Shown here one piece after another: positions 44,158-53,900 of a stretch of 59,924 bases of DNA. The position numbers were made by a program, and so were the translations under genes. The notes beneath the pieces were generated by a model, which was not told the origin of the DNA, ran no database searches, and saw only the letters and a program-made list of their open reading frames with translations. The DNA is from CAZWRV01 sp964636325. GTDB taxonomy: Bacteria > Verrucomicrobiota > Lentisphaeria > Victivallales > GWF2-50-93. The DNA lies in NCBI GenBank assembly GCA_964636325.1, contig CAZWRV010000036.1, positions 1 through 59,924 of the forward strand, in the 5' to 3' direction. Numbering within the stretch: the stretch's first letter is position 1; each line of letters starts with the position of its first letter.

Positions 44158-46416
44158 CTAGAACAACCCCGGCTGCTCAGGATCGTGCTTCTTGTCCGGC
44201 GGGACGAATTCCGCGAACTTCTTGACGAGCTCGTCCAGTTTGGCCAGATAGTATGCGACGTTCTCATCCCTCTGCTCCGGGGCGTCCTTGAGGAGGCGGC
44301 AGTTGTCCACGGCCGACGCCTTCTTCTTGTCGCCGGTGATGTAGTATGATATCTGATCTCCGGCGCGGTAGTCGGTTCCTGATTTCAGCGCCAGTTCGTA
44401 AGCGGCGCTGCGCTTGCCTTCGCCGGACTCCAGCTTCCTCTTGTACGATTCTGGCGAGTCCTGCAGCGTCTCCGTCTTTGCGAGGTTCGCAAGCGGCCAC
44501 TTCCTGTTCTGGATCGCATCCCTGTATTCGGAAATCATGTTGCCGATCGCCTTGAAATCCTCCTTCAGCAGAAATTCAACAAAGTTTCTCATGTAGTCTC
44601 GCTGGAAAGGCTCGAGGCCCCTGGACTTCAATGCGGCGCCGGTCATCGCCACCTCGCCGTCATTGGTCAGAAGAGCGTAGTTTTTGCTCTTGTAGCAGAA
44701 CATCGAATGGTAAGTCTCGTCAAGTTCGACCTCTATGCCCGCGGGCAGGACCGACTGGATCAGCTCCCTCATCTTGTCCGTGTCCGTGACCTTCGGCGGC
44801 GGCTGGAAATAGATGCCGTCGGTGTCCATCTCGATCACGTTGGCGCCTGACTTTTCGAGGAAGTCCTTCATAGAGCTCAAAATATCGCGGCCCTTTGCCG
44901 TGACTTTCTCGGCCATCGCGAAGTCGTTGAAGGTCCCCTGGGAAAATCCGAGGTAGCCGTAGAAGGAGTTTATCAGTATCTTGAACGTCGTCTGCAGCGC
45001 GTTGAAGTAGTCCTTCTGCTCCTTGGATCCGGCCTTCCTCTCGGCGTCCTTGGCAAGAAGTCTGAAGTCGCGCAGCTTGGCAAGAAACTCTGGGAAGACT
45101 CCGAGTTCGTCCCGTTTCGGGCACCATTTCTCGGCGAGGATGATCGACGGATACAACGAGCGGACGTCGCAGTGCCACACGCCCTTGAAGACGCCCGCGT
45201 GGAACGCCTCGGTGAGCGCGCCTACAAATGCTCTCGTCCCCTCCGGCGCCGAAACAGCCGTCCCCGAATCCAGATACGCTGCCACGAGCATCGCGTCTAT
45301 CCTCGTCGCGTTTCCGCGGACCGCGCAGCTCTGGTAGGAATACGGGATCAACTGCGTCTGATAGAAATAGCTCGGAGAGAGTATGGCCGACAAGGCCCTC
45401 GTCTCCCTCACGTCGTCGAGCGCATATTTGACCACGAGGTCCGGATCCTTCTTGAACGTGTCCGAGATGCCGCCGCCGTCGATGTAGGTACGGTCGCGCG
45501 ATGCGATCCCGAAATGGACGGCGAGAGATTTCAGGCCGTAATCCTCGAGATCCCTGTGGCTTACGTCGTAAAGCATCGTGAGATAGTATGTGTCTATCAC
45601 GTGCCTCCCATAGATCTCGTAGCGCGAATAGTTCACCTGGCGCTCGGCGATCGAAATCCGCGATGGACGTTTGTCCATCAGGCTTCCGTCACGGCCGAGA
45701 TTGAGCCGCACCTTGTGACGTCTGGCCCTCTCCTCGATGTAAGGTAAGTCGAAGCGGAAGATGTTGTGCCCTTCGATCACGTCGGGATCGCGCCCGATCA
45801 GGACTTGGACGAATTTTTCCAGCAGTTCCTTTTCCGAGTACGGTTTCCCCAGGACAAGCGCCTGTTCCCAGCCGGTGCTGTCGCTCATGCTGATGATCGC
45901 GATCTTGTCACCCTCGCGCTCGGCGTTGGAAAACTCGTAGCCTTCCGTGCAGAGCGTCTCGATGTCGACCTGCATCCTGCGGATTTCGCCGAACGACATC
46001 CCGCGGAAAAGCCGGAACTTCCCGGCCGTGAGCAGCTGCTGCGTCATGTCGTTGAATATCCTGCACGGCGAGTTCGGCGCGGTCGGAGAGGTTCCCGAGG
46101 TCTTCTTGATGTGCCTGACCGCCTTCTCGTGCCCGGGGATGTCCGCGAATTTCGCAAGGAACGAGAAGACTCCTTTCCCCTTCAGCCTCGAGACCTCGTA
46201 ATGGGCGTCCACGCCTTCCAGAAAAGGCGGCGCCGAAAGCAGCATGAACGGCCTGAACGGAACCGTCTTCCTTTCAATCTTGTCCCCGTCGCGGATGAAG
46301 AGCTCGGCCGTACCGTTCTCCTTTGGCTCCGCCGCGACCACCCTCTCTAAAACAGATACGACTATCCCCTGCAGGTCGCAAAGATCGCCGTAGGATTTTT
46401 TACCGTCGCCGCTCAT
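44158..46416 (-). CDS. Family B DNA polymerase
   Basis: 752 residues. Exonuclease motifs: VDIETLC (I), EGHNIFRFDLPYIEERA (II), YALDDVRETRAL (III). Polymerase motifs: CDVRSLYPSIILAEKW (A), KILINSFYGYLGF (B), EMDTDGIYF (C; Tyr-x-Asp-Thr-Asp is EMDTD). All residues are kept, so it is an active proofreading enzyme. The size is like E. coli Pol II (783). It could act in repair or in replication restart. It probably follows the frameshifted small gene in one transcript (28-base gap). Confidence 0.9.
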   Translation of the reverse strand: MSGDGKKSYGDLCDLQGIVVSVLERVVAAEPKENGTAELFIRDGDKIERKTVPFRPFMLLSAPPFLEGVDAHYEVSRLKGKGVFSFLAKFADIPGHEKAVRHIKKTSGTSPTAPNSPCRIFNDMTQQLLTAGKFRLFRGMSFGEIRRMQVDIETLCTEGYEFSNAEREGDKIAIISMSDSTGWEQALVLGKPYSEKELLEKFVQVLIGRDPDVIEGHNIFRFDLPYIEERARRHKVRLNLGRDGSLMDKRPSRISIAERQVNYSRYEIYGRHVIDTYYLTMLYDVSHRDLEDYGLKSLAVHFGIASRDRTYIDGGGISDTFKKDPDLVVKYALDDVRETRALSAILSPSYFYQTQLIPYSYQSCAVRGNATRIDAMLVAAYLDSGTAVSAPEGTRAFVGALTEAFHAGVFKGVWHCDVRSLYPSIILAEKWCPKRDELGVFPEFLAKLRDFRLLAKDAERKAGSKEQKDYFNALQTTFKILINSFYGYLGFSQGTFNDFAMAEKVTAKGRDILSSMKDFLEKSGANVIEMDTDGIYFQPPPKVTDTDKMRELIQSVLPAGIEVELDETYHSMFCYKSKNYALLTNDGEVAMTGAALKSRGLEPFQRDYMRNFVEFLLKEDFKAIGNMISEYRDAIQNRKWPLANLAKTETLQDSPESYKRKLESGEGKRSAAYELALKSGTDYRAGDQISYYITGDKKKASAVDNCRLLKDAPEQRDENVAYYLAKLDELVKKFAEFVPPDKKHDPEQPGLF

Positions 46417-46444
46417 ATTTTTCCGGTCAGGTTCTTCAGGAATA

Positions 46445-46641
46445 TTATGATTTCTTCCATATCACACCACCCGCCCTGGCTATCCTGAGGAGAAGATCCC
46501 CTTTCCACCGATTGAATTCCTCATAGCTGTCGAACTTCCGCGATTGTATCTTGAAAGGCAGTTCGAACTTGGGCAGGGATAGACCTTCTTCTCCTCGGCC
46601 CAGATCTTGAATTTCGCATTGTAGTCGTCGGTGTATTTCAT
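46445..46641 (-). pseudogene. Small gene with a one-base frameshift, upstream of polB
   Basis: From ATG at 46641 the frame reads MKYTDDYNAKFKIWAEEKKVYP. A shift of -1 at CCCTGCCC then continues as LPKFELPFKIQSRK, ...YEEFNRWKGDLLLRIARAGG, and VIWKKS before TAA at 46445-46447. Both halves look protein-like and together give about 65 residues. One extra C after TATCCC would restore a single ORF, so it is either a sequencing error, a new pseudogene or a programmed shift. No family is recognised. Confidence 0.5.
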
Positions 46642-46735
46642 GCGCGAATATATACCGGAACGCAAGAAAATCCAGAACACGGAAGTTCGGGAAGATTCCT
46701 TCATTCGGGTTGAAGATAGGCTCATAACCGTATAT

Positions 46736-46764
46736 ATGTAAATTTCCACGCTAAATGAGTATAA
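46736..46764 (+). promoter_or_regulatory. Shared 29-nt block upstream of the sialate esterase gene
   Basis: ATGTAAATTT, then CCACGCTAAATGAG and TATAA. The same 29 bases with two differences occur in reverse at 57118-57146, upstream of the giant gene. The TATAA end would serve as a -10 element and the CACGCTAAA core as an operator. Confidence 0.65.
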
Positions 46765-46785
46765 ATCAATAAAGGATGGGAAAAC

Positions 46786-48804
46786 ATGGAACGGAACAAG
46801 TCGGACGTTTTCAGCAGGATTTGCATTGTACCGGCTCTGCTGTTGGGCCTTGCCTACGCCGGAGCTGCAGCGGAATTGAGGCTTCCGGCGATCTTCGGGG
46901 ACCACATGGTACTTCAGGCCGATCTGCCTGTGCCGGTTTGGGGCTGGTCCGACCCCGGGGCGGAAATCACTGCGAGTTTCGCGGGGCAGACGGCGAAGGC
47001 GACCGCCGGCAAGGACGGGCGCTGGCGTGCGAGCTTCACGGCGATGCCCGCGTCCGCCGAGGGCCGCGAACTCCGCGTAAAGTCAAGCAAGGATTCCGCG
47101 GAAAAGGTTTTTTCGGACGTACTGGTCGGCGAGGTCTGGATCTGCTCCGGCCAGTCGAACATGCAGATGTCCGTCGGGGGCTGCAACCGCGCCGACGAGG
47201 AGATATCCTCCGCGAACGATCCGCAGATCAGGCTCTTCACCGTCCCTAACGTGACCGCGCCGGTGCCGTGCGACGACTGCGTTGGCCTTTGGAAGGTATG
47301 TTCGCCCGAGACTGTGCCCGGTTTTTCGGCTGTCGGTTATTTCTTCGGCCGGCACCTGAAGCAGAAGCTCAACGTGCCTGTCGGGCTCATCAACACGTCG
47401 TGGGGCGGCACCGTCTGCGAGGCCTGGACCAGCGCCGACGCCCTCCGCGCGAAGCTTCCGGAATTCAACGAAGGAATCGGCAAGCTGACCGCCAACTTTG
47501 AGAACATGGAAAAGGCGAAAACCACCTTCAAGGAAAACATGGAAAAATTCAATGCCTCCCTGCAGAAGCTCTATGATCTCGAGGACGATCCGGCGGGCGC
47601 CGCCGCGAAGTTCGCAGGCGCGGACCTGGACGAGTCGGACTGGAAGACCATGAACGTCCCGGCAAACTGGGAGACATCGCCGGACTTCAAGAACGTAGAC
47701 GGCATCGTGTGGTTCCGCAAGACGGTTGAAATCCCCGCGGCATGGGCCGGCAAGGAAATCATCCTCCGCCCCGGGCCGATCGACGAAGTGGACCAGGCGT
47801 TCTTCAACGGGAAGCAGGTCGGCGGCAAGGGCAGCATGCGCAGGCAGGATGTCCGCTTCTGGAACGTCCCTCGAGAATACAAGGTTCCAGGCGACCTTGT
47901 AAAAGCCGGGAAAGGCGTGATTGCCATCCGGGTGTTCGACGCCGTCGGCCAGGGCGGACTATGGGGCGGCGCGCCGGATACGATGTTCGTCGAACTGTCA
48001 GACGGCTCGGACAAGACGCGCATTCCGCTTGCAGGCCCTTGGCGCTGCAAGGCCGAGTTCGTCCTTCCTGCGAAACCGTCCGACTTCAACAACCCCAACC
48101 AGCCGAGCGTGCTATACAACGCGATGATCAGCCCGCTTATCCCTTACGCCGTCCGCGGCGCGATCTGGTACCAGGGCGAATCCAACGCAGGCCGCGCCAA
48201 GCAGTATCAGACGCTTCTCCCGGCGATGATCTCCGACTGGCGCCAGCGCTGGAACAGCGGAGAATTCCCTTTCCTGATAGTCCAGCTCGCAAACTTCATG
48301 GACCGCAAGGAAACTCCGCAGGACAGCAACTGGGCGGAACTCCGCGAGGCGCAATATCTGGCGACCAAGGCCCTTCCCAAGGTGGGGCTGGCGACAATCA
48401 TCGACATCGGCGACGCCAAGGACATCCATCCGAAGAATAAGCAGGACGTCGGCTTCAGGCTGGGGCTTGCGGCGCAGGCATTGGCCTACAACCAGAAGAT
48501 CGAATATTCGGGACCTGTCTTCAAGGAAATGAAAGTTGAAGGAAACAAGGCGGTGCTGAGCTTCGACCACGTCGGCGCAGGACTTGTCGCCAAGGACGGA
48601 CCGCCGAAAGGTTTCGCTGTCGCAGGCCCCGACAAGAAGTTCGTCTGGGCGAAGGCTGAAATCAACGGCGACAAGATCGTCGTCTCCGCCGACGGTATCT
48701 CAGCGCCCGCCGCAGTGCGCTACGCATGGGCCGACAACCCCGACTGCAACATCTACAACCAGGCCGGCCTGCCAATGGTGCCGTTCAGGACGGACGGGAA
48801 TTGA
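46786..48804 (+). CDS. Secreted sialate O-acetylesterase
   Basis: 672 residues. A signal peptide (about 1-28) precedes ELRLPAIFGDHMVLQADLPVPVWGW, the usual mature start. SGNH catalytic Ser is in ICSGQSNMQMSV; the D-x-x-H pair is in DAKDIHPKNKQD. A carbohydrate-binding-like domain is inserted at about 285-420 (NVPANWETSPDFKNVDGIVWF). Removes O-acetyl groups from sialic acid or other sugars at the cell surface. AAAGGA lies upstream. The stop codon lies inside a decayed palindrome copy. Confidence 0.92.
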   Translation: MERNKSDVFSRICIVPALLLGLAYAGAAAELRLPAIFGDHMVLQADLPVPVWGWSDPGAEITASFAGQTAKATAGKDGRWRASFTAMPASAEGRELRVKSSKDSAEKVFSDVLVGEVWICSGQSNMQMSVGGCNRADEEISSANDPQIRLFTVPNVTAPVPCDDCVGLWKVCSPETVPGFSAVGYFFGRHLKQKLNVPVGLINTSWGGTVCEAWTSADALRAKLPEFNEGIGKLTANFENMEKAKTTFKENMEKFNASLQKLYDLEDDPAGAAAKFAGADLDESDWKTMNVPANWETSPDFKNVDGIVWFRKTVEIPAAWAGKEIILRPGPIDEVDQAFFNGKQVGGKGSMRRQDVRFWNVPREYKVPGDLVKAGKGVIAIRVFDAVGQGGLWGGAPDTMFVELSDGSDKTRIPLAGPWRCKAEFVLPAKPSDFNNPNQPSVLYNAMISPLIPYAVRGAIWYQGESNAGRAKQYQTLLPAMISDWRQRWNSGEFPFLIVQLANFMDRKETPQDSNWAELREAQYLATKALPKVGLATIIDIGDAKDIHPKNKQDVGFRLGLAAQALAYNQKIEYSGPVFKEMKVEGNKAVLSFDHVGAGLVAKDGPPKGFAVAGPDKKFVWAKAEINGDKIVVSADGISAPAAVRYAWADNPDCNIYNQAGLPMVPFRTDGN

Positions 48805-48831
48805 ATAAGTTGGCGTAGTTTGCTGAATTCA
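48802..48831. repeat. Decayed copy of the GGCGTAG palindrome
   Basis: GGCGTAGTTTGCTGAATTCAT keeps the loop and right arm of the 34395 element; the left arm is degraded and includes the TGA stop of the esterase gene. Confidence 0.6.
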
Positions 48832-48832
48832 T

Positions 48833-48852
48833 ACTGCGAGATTCGCAGTTTT
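48833..48852 (+). terminator. Rho-independent terminator after the esterase gene
   Basis: Perfect stem ACTGCGA/TCGCAGT with a GAT loop, followed by TTT. It resembles the terminator at 6029 in sequence. Confidence 0.7.
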
Positions 48853-48867
48853 GCCGGTCGGAACCCT

Positions 48868-48934
48868 AAGTAGCGCAGGTATTCCTACCTGCGATGCCGC
48901 AGACAGGAATGTCTGCGTTACTTGAGGCAAGTTT
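48868..48934 (+). repeat. 67-bp double-hairpin repeat, left copy
   Basis: Two stems, GCAGGTA-TTCC-TACCTGC and GCAGACA-GGAA-TGTCTGC, inside a larger palindrome. It ends 14 bases before the ATG at 48949. The reverse copy at 50475-50541 has one mismatch in the flank. Confidence 0.8.
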
Positions 48935-48948
48935 AAGAGGAGGAAAAA

Positions 48949-50475
48949 ATGCCTGGTAACATTCCACATTTCAAAAAACAGGGGGGTGTCCTGCATCTGA
49001 TGGTTCACGGCGAACCTTTCATCATGCTCGGGGGCGAGCTGCACAATTCTAGCGCATCAAGCCTGGAATATATCCGTCCTCTGCTGGACAAGCTTGTCCG
49101 CTGCAATCTGAACACTGTCCTCGCGCCGGTCTCGTGGGAGCTGATCGAGCCGGAGGAGGGCGTCTTCGACTTCACGTTGGTGGACGGCATCATAGAGGCG
49201 TGCAGGATACGCGGGCTGAAGCTGGTCCCGCTTTGGTTCGGCACGATGAAGAACGCGATCTCGTGCTATGTCCCCGCATGGGTGAAGACTGACAAGAAAA
49301 GGTTTCCGCGCGCCCAGACCGCGCCCGACAAACCGAGCTGGACAGTCTCGCCGTTCTGCAAGGAGGTGCTGGACTGCGACTCCCGCGCGTTCGCCAGGCT
49401 TATGCGGCGGATACGCGAGATCGATTCGGAGGACAACACCGTCATAATGATGCAGGTCGAGAACGAGACCGGAATACTCAACGCTCCGAGGGATCTCTCC
49501 CCGCTTGCGGAAGCCGAATTTAACAAGGAAGTTCCTGCCGAGCTTGTCAGATTCATGTCCGCCCGGCGCGACAGGCTACGCCCTGAGCTGCGCAAGGCGT
49601 GGGAGGATAACGGCGCCCGCTGCGAGGGAACCTGGAAGGAGGTCTTCGGCACCGACGCCGACGAATTTTTCATGGGCTGGCATATTGCCCGCTTTGTCGG
49701 GGCTGTGGCCGAGGCGGGGCGCCGCGAATACGATCTTCCGATGTATGCGAACGCCTGGCTGGTGGGAGGCCCCGGGTTCCCGCCGGGGAAATATCCTTCC
49801 GGGGGGCCGATCTCGAAGCTGCTTGACATCTGGCAGGCCGCCGCGCCGAAGATAGATCTGATGGCGCCAGACATATATCTTGCGCAGTTTCGCGACACCT
49901 GCGCCGACTATTCGACCCAGGGCAACACGCTCTTCATCCCCGAGGCGGCATACTGGGGGACGGTCGCCGCGGCCAACGTCCTCTACGCGCTGGGAGCGCA
50001 CGACGCGATAGGCTTTTCACCGTTCGCCGCCGAGGACATGGAGGAATCGCATCCGCTTTTCGAAACCTACCGCAGGCTGGAAGGCATGCTGCCGGTGATC
50101 GCCGCGGCGCGCGGAAGCGGCCGAATGACCGCGTTCCTGCAGGAGGCGGACGAGGAGAAATGGGAGGCGGTGCTAGGCGGATTCCGCTTCAAATGCCGCA
50201 CAAGCGCGAAGCTCGCAGACCTTAAAGTTCCCGGAAGCGCAATACTGATCCATTTGGAGGACGGCAGCTTCGCATGCATCGGCCGGAACCTGGTCTTAAC
50301 TTTCCAGCCGGCCGACGGCAGCTCGGAGCACGCCGAAATAATCGCGCTGGACGACGGCGGATTTGCGGCGGGAAAATGGAGGCACGGACGCAGGCTCAAC
50401 GGGGACGAGACCTGCCACGGGACAGGCGCAATCCTCGGGAAGGAACTGACCGTATGCAGGTTCTCGCTCCTCTGA
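48949..50475 (+). CDS. GH35/GH42-like beta-galactosidase family protein with DUF5597-like C-terminus
   Basis: 508 residues. The barrel begins with FIMLGGELHNSSASS (the usual GH35-type start GGELHNSS), and continues with NTVLAPVSWELIEPEEGVFDF. The acid/base Glu is in MQVENETG and the likely nucleophile Glu in LFIPEAAYWG. The C-terminal beta domain (about 400-508) is of the DUF5597 type. No signal peptide, so it may act in the cytoplasm on imported disaccharides. The gene is bracketed at both ends by inverted 67-bp repeats; the right repeat begins at its stop codon. Confidence 0.86.
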   Translation: MPGNIPHFKKQGGVLHLMVHGEPFIMLGGELHNSSASSLEYIRPLLDKLVRCNLNTVLAPVSWELIEPEEGVFDFTLVDGIIEACRIRGLKLVPLWFGTMKNAISCYVPAWVKTDKKRFPRAQTAPDKPSWTVSPFCKEVLDCDSRAFARLMRRIREIDSEDNTVIMMQVENETGILNAPRDLSPLAEAEFNKEVPAELVRFMSARRDRLRPELRKAWEDNGARCEGTWKEVFGTDADEFFMGWHIARFVGAVAEAGRREYDLPMYANAWLVGGPGFPPGKYPSGGPISKLLDIWQAAAPKIDLMAPDIYLAQFRDTCADYSTQGNTLFIPEAAYWGTVAAANVLYALGAHDAIGFSPFAAEDMEESHPLFETYRRLEGMLPVIAAARGSGRMTAFLQEADEEKWEAVLGGFRFKCRTSAKLADLKVPGSAILIHLEDGSFACIGRNLVLTFQPADGSSEHAEIIALDDGGFAAGKWRHGRRLNGDETCHGTGAILGKELTVCRFSLL

Positions 50476-50541
50476 AACTTGCCTGAAGTAACGCAGACAT
50501 TCCTGTCTGCGGCATCGCAGGTAGGAATACCTGCGCTACTT
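50475..50541 (-). repeat. 67-bp double-hairpin repeat, right copy (inverted)
   Basis: Reverse complement of 48868-48934, starting at the last base of the preceding gene's stop codon. Internal stems are identical. Confidence 0.8.
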
Positions 50542-50585
50542 CAAGTTTCTCCCCGCCAGAGCGGCACTCTCCTGCAACCTCGATT

Positions 50586-50629
50586 GTAAATATTCAGTAG
50601 TTAACTGCGCCCTTTCACTGAATATTTAC
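50586..50629. repeat. Palindrome with conserved GCGCCCTTT loop, copy 4 (reverse)
   Basis: Arms GTAAATATTCAGT and ACTGAATATTTAC (13 bp perfect) around a loop with the reverse of GGGCGCAGTT. It is the same element as 35673-35713 in the other orientation. Confidence 0.75.
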
Positions 50630-50711
50630 CTCAGCATGGCTTCCTCATCCGAACCCGGAATACGTACAAGCTGCGCAGGTCGGGCCGTGTGCCGCGCCGA
50701 AATCCGATGAA

Positions 50712-50852
50712 GGCGAATGCGGCCAACCCTCCCGGGTTGAAAAAATGCCGAAACTGGCTTTCACTCATTGGGTGAAAGCCTCTAAATATGTAAATGCCTT
50801 ATTATGAAAGTGTTAATTTATAAAGCATATTTTCAACTGCGGCAATTAGGTT
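50712..50852 (+). repeat. Short repeat interrupted by a 110-bp insert
   Basis: GGCGAATGCGGCCAAC (50712-50727) and TGCGGCAATTAGGTT (50838-50852) are adjacent at 4124-4154. The 110 bases between them end in CAAC, which repeats the last four bases before the insert. Confidence 0.6.
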
Positions 50853-50942
50853 GAATTGGCTCAGGAATATGAAGATTATGCGGAAAACATTTTGCTTCTC
50901 ATAGTGGCCGGGTCAGGAAATCTGAATCTTGCAGGCGCAGTT

Positions 50943-53900
50943 TTACTTATACGCTTCGACTTCGCTGAGTCCGCATGTGCCTTTTTCGGTGAAGGTGTGC
51001 GCCCCGAGGATTTGGATTTTAGTGCCCTTCTTGAGGGGGAAGAGGTTCCAGAATTGGTCGTTTCCGATCTTTCCGGTTATGACTTGTCCGGAGGTCAGAT
51101 CCTTCGGATCGGAGTAGCCGCTGAAAATCTCCAGGTTAAGGCCTACTTCGGACTGCCTGTTTGCATAGTCGTATGTGGCGATCATTGCGAATTCCGCAGG
51201 CTGGCCGAAATCGACGGTGAGCCAGGCGCCGCGGTATGGCGCATACTTGCCCCCGCTGGACGCCCACGGGGTAGTTTTACCGTTGCCGAAACGTTTGCCG
51301 TCGACGGCGTCCAGCGGGGAGAGGCGGGGCTTTAGCCAGCATCCGGCAACCTGATCGGGATCGGTGTTGAACAGCCAGATGTTGCATTCCTTCATTGCAC
51401 CCGCCGAGGCCTTTTCGTTTCCGTCCAGCATGTCCGCGGCATTTTGTGAATCCAGTTCGCCTTCGCCTTTTTTTCCGCCGTCTTCTTCTCCGATGATACC
51501 CGCTCCAGCGTCGGAAAGGCCTGTGCCCGGCTGCTTGACGTAGGCTCGGTTCTGGCCCGGCCATTCCATCTTCCAGAGGGATATTTCAGCGAAATCCGCG
51601 GGGCCGTCGGTCTTTACGGTTGCACCTGCGTTTGGACCGCGGATCGGAATGTCCACCTCGCGGTATTCCGGCGTCGGCAGGTCGAGGATGAATGTTTCGT
51701 TTCCATCCTTGCCGCGCGTTGAAATCTGGATGGACTTGTTTTCCGGCGGCCGCCGGTAGACGACATGCAGGAAGCAGTCCTTCACTTCGGGGGCTGCCTT
51801 GAGATCGACCGGGGCGCCGACCGGGAAGAAAGTCAGCTCGTAGAGCATTTTTCCGTTTCCGGCGGGGGGCTGCCATCCGGCGATCTTTTCAGCCTTGAGC
51901 ATCCTCTTCGCCAGCGCGAGCGTGCCGGGCCCGTAGTATTCGCGCGGCTTCGGGATTGCCTTGAAATCTGCGGATTTCGCAGGGGCGTGCTTCTCCTTGT
52001 CTGCTTCCGCGGCGACGTTGACGCGCCTGATCTCCTTGCCGTCCGGGCCTAGCGTCACAAGCTCGCCGGTGCTGATCGCCGCCAGAGTCTGGTCGGCAGC
52101 GGTCACCGCGACGGCCGGAGCTACGCCTTCCGGCGGACGACTCCAGGATTGGGAGCCGTCGGGCTTGAACGCCTGTATTGAACCGTCTGCAAGACCGGCT
52201 ACCGTGATGGAGCCGTCCGGACTCATCGCCAGCGAACAGACGCCCGGCAAAGGTATCTCTTTGGCTTCAGCTCCCTTGACTAGAAGGAGCTTGCTTGTAA
52301 AGGCGAACGCAGCTAGTTTGCCATCGGCCGAGATGCAAGTGCCGACACCTCCGATCGGTGTTTTCGGGCCTTCATTCCCGACCGGTTTCGCTCCGGCCCC
52401 CTTCTTGAAGATTATGTTTCCGTCGCCGCCGACGATGAAGACAGTTCCCATGATATCCGTGATGGCTGTTGCGACCCCCTTGTCCGCGACGGCTGCGAAC
52501 CCAGTGGCTGTGGCGTATGTGGCGGCGGACGGATCATCGTCGCGCAGATGCCAGAGCTCCTTGCCGGTGGTGAGATCCATGAGTACCGATTCGGAAGCCG
52601 TGGGCCTGGGCGAGGGGACGCCCATGCCGCCGGTCCGCGGACGGCAGTCCATCGTGAAGAATGCACATGTGCCGTCGGAGGAAAATGTTACTGCTACCGG
52701 GAAGCGTCCGGTCCGGACTTCGTATTCGCGTTTTACGTATGGAATGTCGTCGTAGCGCTTCCAATTTATGTCGCCGAATTTGCCGTAAAACATACCACCC
52801 TTACGCCCCAGAAGAGCTCCCTTGCCGTCGGGTGCTACGGGGAACGAATTCTCGAAGCTCCACTCGCAGGGCGTGCTCTCCGTCTCCCCCCTGAATGCCT
52901 CGAATTCCTGGACAATCTTTCCGTCCGGCGCGATACATTCGACAGGGACTGCATGGTGGGTCGCGTAATGCCAGGCCTCGTTTTTCGCGAGCGGCACCCG
53001 CCGATAATGCCATAGGTTTCCCCGGCTGTCGATGCGGTCGTAGGTTGAAGGCCCGTCCAGCGCCACAGTGGCCGCCACCTTGCCGGCGGCGTCGACAAAT
53101 ACCGCATTGTCCTTTTTGCCGTTCAGCAGGACGACCGCCTTTCCGTCCGGAGCCGCAAGAAGCCGCTCAATACGTCTGAGCGGCGTGAAGCCGGCATAGT
53201 CGCAGGCGAGCGGCTGCGGCGCGGACTTGTCGCACTGCAGTGTCCAGGCGACCGGGACTTTTGCGGAATTCGCAGCTTGAGAGGCGGCTTTCTTGTCCCG
53301 GTCGGCATAGGCCTTCTCAATACGCTCTGCGGCCTTTTGTATTCCTCCCTGATCATTCGCCAGAAGCGCGAGGGCATGACGGTCGGCGTTGAAGGGGCTG
53401 AGGGCGACAAGGAGGCGGGCCTGCCCGCGTCCAGGCACGTTGGGAGTGTTCATCCAGGATGAGACGGCCTTAAGGCTTTCGCAGAGCCTTCCGCCGGAAA
53501 ATATGACGCAGTCCTTGCCGACCATCCACAGCGGCTCGATCTCCTCGTAGCCGCCGCGCTCGGGGACGTGCGAGCGGGTCTTCTTGTCGATGTAGGGCTT
53601 CATGTTGCCGCGGTAGCCGATGAGCTTGCCGTCGTCCACAAGCTTAAGCCTTTCGGAGTCGGCGCTGCGCGGATACCAGCGCACGGGAATGGTGTCGAAC
53701 TCCTCGGGCTTCACCTGCCACAACCGTGGCTTGGCGCCGGCGGCAGCCAGCTTTTTTTCCATTTCCTGCGCGACGGGGAGCAGTTTTTCCTGTCCGGGTT
53801 CGAGGATGATCAGAAGTTCCCCTTGGCGCCTGGCAAACATTTCAAGCAGACGCTCGTCGACAACATGCACATCGCCGGCCGCCGCAGCGGCCGGACGGGC

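Larger units (their letters stand above)
50476..50942. other. Repeat-rich intergenic region between convergent genes
   Basis: About 467 bases with no gene: the 67-bp repeat, the palindrome at 50586-50629, and the interrupted short repeat at 50712-50852. Two genes converge here, so it is a terminator region for both; no clear T-run stem was found. Confidence 0.7.

Noticed and set aside
46480..46905. 141-residue minus-strand ORF across the polB-esterase gap
   Set aside because: Its start lies inside the esterase gene and only the part from 46641 looks genuine, then in a shifted frame.
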